The notes beneath the pieces are model-generated. The model ran no database searches and was not told where the DNA came from. It saw nothing but the letters and a program-made list of their open reading frames with translations. 64,000 nucleotides of DNA from Curvibacter sp. AEP1-3 (GTDB lineage Bacteria; Pseudomonadota; Gammaproteobacteria; Burkholderiales; Burkholderiaceae_C), in contig NZ_CP015698.1 of assembly GCF_002163715.1 (NCBI RefSeq), positions 3,591,845-3,655,844 of the forward strand, written 5' to 3'. Every line of letters starts with the position of its first letter. The stretch's first letter is position 1. A program made the position numbers and the translations under genes. This document shows, one piece after another, positions 58,684-64,000 of the stretch.

Positions 58684-59435
58684 TTGAACGCCACGCACTT
58701 CTCCAATCCCTTCAGACGCTGCTGCAACCCGAGCGTTTCAAAGACTATTGCCATAACGGGCTGCAGGTTGAGGGACGAACAGACATTCGACACCTGGTTT
58801 CCGGCGTCACGGCGAGCGAGGCGTTGATTCAGGCAGCCATAGACTGCGGCGCAGATGCCATCCTGGTGCACCATGGTTTGTTCTGGAAAGGCTTCGACGG
58901 CCAGGTGAGTGGCTGGATGCGTAAGCGTCTTTCTTTGCTGCTTTCTCATGACATCAATTTGTTCGCCTACCACCTGCCGCTGGATGCACATCCGGTGCTG
59001 GGTAACAACACACAATTGGGGCGGCTTCTCGGTCTGCAATCACACGCCAGCTTCGGCGAGCAATCGCTGGGGCTCTTGGGGAGTTCGTCCTCCGGCGCGT
59101 GGGAGTCAGACGCCGCACTGGCGCAGCACGTGGAAGCAGTCCTGGATCGGCCCGTAACCTTGGTGTCTGGCCGGCGAGGCCCCGTGAGCCTGGTGGGCTG
59201 GTGCACCGGAGGGGCGCAAGGCTACTTTGAACCCGCCATTGCAGCCGGGGCGCAGGTATTCATTACCGGGGAAATATCTGAACCCCAAGCCCACTATGCA
59301 CGCGAATGCGGTGTGTCTTACATCGCCTGCGGGCACCACGCCAGTGAGCGCTACGGAGCACCAGCTGTGGCGTCCAAAATGGCGGCGGATTTCGGAATCC
59401 GTCACACCTTTATCGATATTCCGAACCCCGCATGA
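58680..59435 (+). CDS. Nif3-like dinuclear metal centre protein (YbgI family)
   Basis: Toroid-forming metal-binding protein of 251 residues. The metal-site motif is ILVHHGLFWKG near residue 61, with further ligands in the LPLDAHPVLGNN and CGHHASERYG segments. The family has been linked to GTP cyclohydrolase-like or peptidase activity, but its biological role is unsettled. It overlaps both neighbours by 4 bases. Confidence 0.9.
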   Translation: MIERHALLQSLQTLLQPERFKDYCHNGLQVEGRTDIRHLVSGVTASEALIQAAIDCGADAILVHHGLFWKGFDGQVSGWMRKRLSLLLSHDINLFAYHLPLDAHPVLGNNTQLGRLLGLQSHASFGEQSLGLLGSSSSGAWESDAALAQHVEAVLDRPVTLVSGRRGPVSLVGWCTGGAQGYFEPAIAAGAQVFITGEISEPQAHYARECGVSYIACGHHASERYGAPAVASKMAADFGIRHTFIDIPNPA

Positions 59436-60478
59436 AATCACACACTATTGCCGTCACCATGGGTGACGCTGCGGGTATAGGCCCTGAAATCATTGCCAAG
59501 GCTTTCCGCGAGGAGCCTGAAGTCCTGCGCGCCTGTTTTGTGGCCGGGGATGTGCAGGCCATGCGGCGGGCCGCGCAGCAGGTCGCCGTCGGACAGGCGC
59601 AGTTGCCAGTTTTTCAGATCAGTACTCCTGAGGAGGCTCTGCTTGCGCCCCCGCGTTGCATTCCCGTGCTGCAGATCGGCGATGCGTTGGCGCCGGTTGC
59701 CATGGGGCAAGTGCAGGCTTGTGCCGGAGAATTTGCCGGGCGCTGCGTTACTTGGGCGGCTGATGCGGCCTTAAAAGGCGAGATTGCCGCCTTGGTCACT
59801 GCTCCGATTCACAAAGAGGCCCTAAGTGCGGCGGGTAAGCCCTACGACAATTACCCCGGACATACCGAGCTTTTGCAGGCGCGGGCTGCAGTAGCCCGTA
59901 ACGTATCCATCGCAGAAATGCCGATGCGCATGATGTTAGCCAACGAGGCTTTGCGGACAGTACTCGTCAGCATCCATGTGTCGTTGCGGGAAGCCTTGGA
60001 TGCAGTGACGTTTGACAATGTGCTGGAAACCATACGCATTACCCGCATGGCTTTGCGGGATGTGCTGGGGCGCGAGCCGCGTATCGCGGTGGCCGGTTTG
60101 AATCCGCATGCGGGGGAGGGTGGCTTGTTTGGCCGGGAAGAGATTGAGACGATCTCGCCTGCGATCGCAGCGGCGCGTGCAGAAGGTGCTGAAGTTCACG
60201 GGCCCATCGCGCCGGATACCGTATTCATGCGAGCACGCCACGCTGATGATCATCCCGGTGAGTTTGACGTGGTCGTGGCGATGTACCACGACCAAGGATT
60301 GATCCCTGTGAAATACATGGGCGTAGAGCAGGGTGTGAATGTGACCCTGGGCTTGCCGCTGGTCCGTACCAGTCCGGACCACGGCACAGCGTTTGACATT
60401 GCCGGCCGGGGGCTCGCCAGTGCGGAAAGCTTGATCGAGGCAGTCCGCATGGCCAAGCGCCTCGCAAATTTGACTTAA
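59432..60478 (+). CDS. pdxA: 4-Hydroxythreonine-4-phosphate dehydrogenase
   Basis: Zinc- and NAD-dependent enzyme of vitamin B6 biosynthesis, 348 residues. GDAAGIGPEI near the start, TAPIHKEALSAAG near 128, PGHTELL near 148 and the C-terminal AMYHDQGLIPVKYMG are all family signatures; histidines in PGHTEL and AMYHDQ are metal ligands. A repeat copy lies just after the stop. Confidence 0.95.
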   Translation: MKSHTIAVTMGDAAGIGPEIIAKAFREEPEVLRACFVAGDVQAMRRAAQQVAVGQAQLPVFQISTPEEALLAPPRCIPVLQIGDALAPVAMGQVQACAGEFAGRCVTWAADAALKGEIAALVTAPIHKEALSAAGKPYDNYPGHTELLQARAAVARNVSIAEMPMRMMLANEALRTVLVSIHVSLREALDAVTFDNVLETIRITRMALRDVLGREPRIAVAGLNPHAGEGGLFGREEIETISPAIAAARAEGAEVHGPIAPDTVFMRARHADDHPGEFDVVVAMYHDQGLIPVKYMGVEQGVNVTLGLPLVRTSPDHGTAFDIAGRGLASAESLIEAVRMAKRLANLT

Positions 60479-60481
60479 ATC

Positions 60482-60530
60482 GGCTTCCGACGCCTGTGGG
60501 TAATGCGCAAGCAGCTACTAAATTTATAGC
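60482..60530 (-). repeat. Dispersed 49-base repeat, copy between pdxA and mscL
   Basis: Minus-strand copy: GCTAT, seven bases, GTAGC, TGCTT, GCGC, eleven bases, GCGTCGG and AAGCC. It starts 4 bases after the pdxA stop and fills most of the convergent gap to mscL. Confidence 0.85.
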
Positions 60531-60550
60531 AGCTGCCTGGTGGTTCCGGA

Positions 60551-60985
60551 TTACTTTTTCAGGCTGTCGCGGATTTCGCGGAGCAACAGCACATCCTCCG
60601 GAGTCACCACAGGTGCGGGTTCTGCTACCGGAGCGGGAGCTTCCTTCTTCAGGCGGTTGATCTGCTTGATCATCAGGAAGATGATGAACGCCAGAATGGC
60701 AAAGTTCACGGCAACGGTGATAAAGCTGCCATAAGCGAAGACAGGGACGCCGGCTTTTTTGAGCGCATCCAGTGTTGTTCCTGTGCCGGGCGGAACGCTG
60801 CCGAGCACCAAAAACAGGTTGGAGAAGTCCAGTTTGCCGACCACTGCGCCGACCAGGGGCATGATCAGGTCGCCAACTACAGAGTCGACGATCTTGCCAA
60901 AAGCTCCACCGATGATCACACCCACAGCCAAGTCGACCACGTTGCCTTTGATGGCGAACTCTTTGAATTCTTGCAACATACCCAT
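60551..60985 (-). CDS. mscL: Large-conductance mechanosensitive channel
   Basis: Homopentameric channel that opens under osmotic shock. The 144 residues have the amphipathic start [20 protein letters not shown], two membrane helices and the [14 protein letters not shown] pore-lining stretch. The C-terminal helix is conserved. It diverges from petA, with a small CCCCG/CGGGG hairpin (61023-61036) in the gap. Confidence 0.96.
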   Translation of the reverse strand: MGMLQEFKEFAIKGNVVDLAVGVIIGGAFGKIVDSVVGDLIMPLVGAVVGKLDFSNLFLVLGSVPPGTGTTLDALKKAGVPVFAYGSFITVAVNFAILAFIIFLMIKQINRLKKEAPAPVAEPAPVVTPEDVLLLREIRDSLKK

Positions 60986-61069
60986 GGAAGCGGACTCCTC
61001 AAATTGTTAAAACCGGAAGTATCCCCGAAAACGGGGTCACAAGACCCGTGGAGCCATATGCCGGCCGCG

Positions 61070-61099
61070 TTGAATAACCCTACAGCTCTCAGCTACAAT
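61070..61099 (+). promoter_or_regulatory. Candidate sigma-70 promoter of petABC
   Basis: TTGAAT at 61070 and TACAAT at 61094 are separated by 18 bases and lie about 40 bases before the petA ATG. Both boxes match the consensus at four or five positions. Confidence 0.55.
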
Positions 61100-61138
61100 T
61101 CCCGTCTACCCTACTAGCGATGTTCATTGAGGATTCTC

Positions 61139-61753
61139 ATGAGTGAAACACTTGTCGACAGCAAAAAGATCGACTCCAGCAAACGGACTTGGTTGATAGC
61201 ATCCGGTTGCGCTGGTGCAGTAGGCGGTGTAGCCACCGCCATTCCCTTCGTGAGTACATTCCAGCCCTCGGAGCGCGCAAAAGCGGCCGGTGCTGCAGTG
61301 GAAGTGGACATCGCGGGTCTCAAGCCCGGTGAAAAAATTACCGTTGAATGGCGCGGCAAGCCGGTCTGGATTGTTCGCCGTACCCCTGAGCAGGTTGCCG
61401 CACTGCCTGGCAACGATGCCTTGTTGGCAGACCCTAAGTCTGAGCGCAAGCCCTCAGAATTGACTCCCGAATACGCACGCAACGAAGGCCGCTCCATCAA
61501 GCCGGAGTTCTTCGTGGCGGTGGGTATCTGCTCCCATTTGGGATGCTCTCCCTCGGACAAGTTCCAGACTGGGGCTCAGCCTTCTTTGCCGGATAACTGG
61601 GCAGGTGGCTTTTTGTGCCCTTGCCACGGTTCCACGTTCGATATGGCCGGTCGCGTGTTCAAAAACAAGCCTGCACCAGACAACCTCGAAGTGCCGCCGC
61701 ACATGTTCCTGTCCGACAGCAAGTTGCTGATCGGTGAAGACAAGAAAGCTTGA
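61139..61753 (+). CDS. petA: Ubiquinol-cytochrome c reductase iron-sulfur subunit (Rieske)
   Basis: Rieske protein of the cytochrome bc1 complex, 204 residues. A single N-terminal helix with a Tat-like SSKRTWLIASG start anchors the soluble domain; the 2Fe-2S ligands are in CSHLGC and CPCHGS. The start at 61139 has GAGGA upstream; the longer frame would add four codons. First gene of petABC. Confidence 0.96.
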   Translation: MSETLVDSKKIDSSKRTWLIASGCAGAVGGVATAIPFVSTFQPSERAKAAGAAVEVDIAGLKPGEKITVEWRGKPVWIVRRTPEQVAALPGNDALLADPKSERKPSELTPEYARNEGRSIKPEFFVAVGICSHLGCSPSDKFQTGAQPSLPDNWAGGFLCPCHGSTFDMAGRVFKNKPAPDNLEVPPHMFLSDSKLLIGEDKKA

Positions 61754-61763
61754 GGATTAAGAC

Positions 61764-63179
61764 ATGGCCCGTGAATTCAAGGACATTTCCCCGAACGCGT
61801 CTGCCGGCGAAAAGGTGACCAACTGGTTTGAGAACCGGTTCCCCACTGCTTTCGACGCCTACAAGGTGCACATGTCGGAGTACTACGCTCCGAAGAACTT
61901 TAACTTCTGGTACATCTTCGGCTCACTGGCACTCCTAGTGCTGGTGATCCAGATCGTTACGGGCATCTTCTTGGTGATGCACTACAAGCCGGATGCGAAT
62001 CTGGCTTTCGGTTCTGTGGAATACATCATGCGCGATGTTCCGTGGGGCTGGCTGATCCGATACATGCACTCCACAGGGGCATCCGCCTTCTTCGTTGTGG
62101 TGTACCTGCACATGTTCCGTGGCTTGATCTACGGAAGCTACCGCAAGCCCCGTGAATTGGTTTGGATCTTCGGTTGCGCAATTTTCTTGTGCCTGATGGC
62201 AGAAGCTTTCATGGGCTACCTGTTGCCCTGGGGCCAAATGTCGTACTGGGGTGCTCAAGTGATTGTGAACTTGTTCGCTGCAGTGCCATTGGTCGGACCT
62301 GACTTGGCTTTGTTGATTCGCGGTGATTTCGTGGTCGGTGATGCCACCCTGAACCGCTTCTTCAGTTTCCACGTGATCGCTGTCCCCTTGGTTTTGTTGG
62401 GCTTGGTGGTCGCGCACTTGTTGGCTCTGCATGATGTTGGATCCAACAATCCGGATGGCGTAGAGATCAAGGGTCCCAACGCTCCCCGCGACGCCCAAGG
62501 GCACCCTCTGGATGGCGTTCCATTCCATCCCTACTACACCGTGCATGACATTTTTGCTGTCAGCATGTTCCTGATGGTCTTCACAGCCATCATCTTTTTC
62601 GCGCCTGAATTCGGTGGCTACTTCTTGGAATACAACAACTTTATTCCAGCTGACCCCCTGAAGACCCCAGCGCACATTGCGCCGGTCTGGTACTTCACGC
62701 CCTTCTACTCCATGCTTCGTGCGATCACCAGTGAAATGATGTACGCACTGATTGCCTGCGTGATCGGTGCGGCGGCCTTTGGTGTGATCAAAGCCAAGCT
62801 GCCCAACATATTCAAGGGTGCAATCGTCGGCGCTGCTGTGGTGGTCTCCGTCGCCATGCTGTCTATCGACGCCAAGTTCTGGGGTGTCGTGGTGATGGGT
62901 GGTGCAGTGGTTATCCTGTTCTTCTTGCCTTGGCTCGACAACAGCCCAGTCAAGTCGATCCGGTATCGCCCTGATTGGCATAAGTACCTGTATGGCATCT
63001 TCGTGATCAATTTTGTTGTTCTCGCTTATCTGGGCGTGCAACCACCTTCCCCGATCGGTGAACGCGTCTCGCAAGTGGGCACCTTGTTCTACTTCGGCTT
63101 TTTCTTGTTGATGCCTTGGTGGAGCACGATTGGCGAGAGCAAGCAAGTGCCTTCCCGCGTGACATTTGCAGCTCATTGA
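61764..63179 (+). CDS. petB: Cytochrome b subunit of the bc1 complex
   Basis: Quinol-oxidising core of complex III. The 471 residues form about eight to nine helices. Haem histidines lie in the second and fourth helices (in RYMHSTGASAFFVVVYLHMF and RFFSFHVIAVPLVLLGLVVAH), the Qo-site PEF(Y)-type motif appears as FFAPEFGGYF, and the GQMSYWGAQVI block is typical. It follows petA by 10 bases. Confidence 0.97.
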   Translation: MAREFKDISPNASAGEKVTNWFENRFPTAFDAYKVHMSEYYAPKNFNFWYIFGSLALLVLVIQIVTGIFLVMHYKPDANLAFGSVEYIMRDVPWGWLIRYMHSTGASAFFVVVYLHMFRGLIYGSYRKPRELVWIFGCAIFLCLMAEAFMGYLLPWGQMSYWGAQVIVNLFAAVPLVGPDLALLIRGDFVVGDATLNRFFSFHVIAVPLVLLGLVVAHLLALHDVGSNNPDGVEIKGPNAPRDAQGHPLDGVPFHPYYTVHDIFAVSMFLMVFTAIIFFAPEFGGYFLEYNNFIPADPLKTPAHIAPVWYFTPFYSMLRAITSEMMYALIACVIGAAAFGVIKAKLPNIFKGAIVGAAVVVSVAMLSIDAKFWGVVVMGGAVVILFFLPWLDNSPVKSIRYRPDWHKYLYGIFVINFVVLAYLGVQPPSPIGERVSQVGTLFYFGFFLLMPWWSTIGESKQVPSRVTFAAH

Positions 63180-63197
63180 GCGCCGGAGAAACAATTT

Positions 63198-63953
63198 ATG
63201 AAAAAAATTATTCTGTCTTTGGCATTGGTTCTGGGAGTGGTTTCCGGAGTCCACGCCAGTAGCGGCGGGATCGCCTGGGACAAGGCGCCCTCCAAGACCA
63301 ATGACTTGGCTTCCTTGCAAAATGGCGCCAAAGTGTTTGTGAACTACTGCTTGAATTGCCACTCCGCTGCATTCATGCGCTTCAACCGGTTGAAAGACAT
63401 CGGGCTCACAGATCAACAGATCAAAGACAACCTGTTGTTCACTACCGAAAAAGTGGGTGAAACCATGAAGGCGGCGATTGATCCTCGCCAAGCCAAAGAG
63501 TGGTTTGGAGCGAACCCGCCCGATTTGACCGTGATTGCACGCTCACGTGCAGGTGCGGGTGGTACCGGTGCTGATTACCTCTACACCTATTTGCGCACTT
63601 ATTACGCAGATGACACCAAGGCAACCGGTTGGAACAACCTAGCGTTCCCGAATGTGGGTATGCCACATGTGCTCTGGGAGTTGCAGGGCAAGCGTGTTCC
63701 AATCTACGAAACAGTAGAAAATCACGGCCATGAGGAGCACGTGTTCAAGGGTTGGCAGCAAGTCACACCCGGCACTATGACACCTGCTCAGTACGACCAA
63801 ACCATTGGTGATTTGGTCAACTACTTGCAGTGGATGGCAGAACCTGCGCAAAACACCCGTGTTCGCGTTGGGGTATGGGTCCTATTGTTCTTGTCGGTTT
63901 TGACCTTGTTTGCATGGCGTTTGAATGCCGCGTTCTGGAAGGACGTGAAGTAA
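63198..63953 (+). CDS. petC: Cytochrome c1 subunit of the bc1 complex
   Basis: Membrane-anchored c-type cytochrome that passes electrons to soluble cytochromes such as the c4-type protein at 11618. The 251 residues have a signal peptide (cleavage near V-H-A), a single haem site CLNCH near residue 52 with the methionine ligand likely in the GTMTPAQYD region, and a C-terminal anchor helix (WVLLFLSVLTLFAW). Haem attachment would use ResB-CcsB. It ends petABC; the remaining 47 bases of the window hold only an inverted repeat CCGGCT/AGCCGG. Confidence 0.96.
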   Translation: MKKIILSLALVLGVVSGVHASSGGIAWDKAPSKTNDLASLQNGAKVFVNYCLNCHSAAFMRFNRLKDIGLTDQQIKDNLLFTTEKVGETMKAAIDPRQAKEWFGANPPDLTVIARSRAGAGGTGADYLYTYLRTYYADDTKATGWNNLAFPNVGMPHVLWELQGKRVPIYETVENHGHEEHVFKGWQQVTPGTMTPAQYDQTIGDLVNYLQWMAEPAQNTRVRVGVWVLLFLSVLTLFAWRLNAAFWKDVK

Positions 63954-64000
63954 ATCTTCCGGCTGTCGTGCCGTCCTAGCCGGCGGACAGCGACAGGTTC

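Noticed and set aside
61935..63491. Long minus-strand frame opposite petB and petC
   Set aside because: Shadow of membrane-protein codons; rich in histidine and glutamine with no domain.

Overview
The window looks like a chromosome segment of a betaproteobacterium of the order Burkholderiales, most likely family Comamonadaceae (Rhodoferax-like). This rests on gene order recalled from that group (mla genes, ABC-2 transporter, BolA-like gene, his genes, HIT, tatABC, DegS-like protease, then Nif3 and petABC), on protein similarity judged by eye, and on the GC-rich coding style. No rRNA, tRNA, CRISPR array, insertion sequence or prophage was found. Nearly all of the DNA is coding, and no gene-free stretch exceeds 300 bases.

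Layout. 1-4202: the end of a TRAP transporter operon (dctQ cut by the window edge, dctM, dctP) followed by a type II dehydroquinase and a divergent shikimate dehydrogenase-like gene, probably a hydroaromatic acid uptake and catabolism unit. 4210-7728 (minus): three cell-envelope glycosylation genes (GT9, GtrA, ArnT-like). 7738-8922 (minus): metK. 9102-10819: two tandem lipid A acyltransferase genes. 10813-17519: engB, a diheme cytochrome c4, the system II cytochrome c maturation pair resB-ccsB, and the periplasmic methionine sulfoxide repair pair msrP-msrQ. 17552-21716: lysA-lptM, cyaY, PBP1A. 21991-28734: type IV pilus operon pilMNOPQ running into aroK-aroB. 28792-33587: dgt-like, DUF1415, methyltransferase, lipoprotein, an MBL-fold protein and a RAYT-type Y1 transposase. 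33765-40038: gltB-gltD behind a strong sigma-54 promoter match. 40096-45852: mlaFEDACB, an ABC-2 exporter and a BolA/IbaG gene. 45879-54696: histidine genes hisG, D, then C, B, H, A, F, I, E. They are split after hisD by an accessory patch holding a small exported protein, a GFA-family protein on the opposite strand and a VapBC-like toxin-antitoxin pair. 54706-58200: DUF4870, hinT, tatABC, DegS-like protease. 58282-60985: YkgJ-like, Nif3, pdxA, mscL. 61139-63953: petABC (cytochrome bc1 complex).

The most unusual signal is a dispersed repeat of about 49 bases present in eleven recognisable copies. It lies between genes and also inside coding sequence: ArnT-like (two copies), the gltB C-terminus, the hisD start, hisC and the msrQ stop. 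The better copies align without gaps and share a two-hairpin plan: GCTAT, seven free bases, RTAGC; then GCGC, eleven free bases, GCGCYAG. One copy starts 5 bases after the stop codon of the RAYT transposase gene. RAYT enzymes act on small palindromic repeats, so this gene could be the mobiliser of the family. Other leads are the sigma-54 promoter of gltBD, twin operator palindromes at a toxin-antitoxin pair whose PIN toxin lacks its usual catalytic glutamate, an AroE-like enzyme lacking both substrate-binding serines, a structured metK leader, and the absence of murA from its usual place before hisG.
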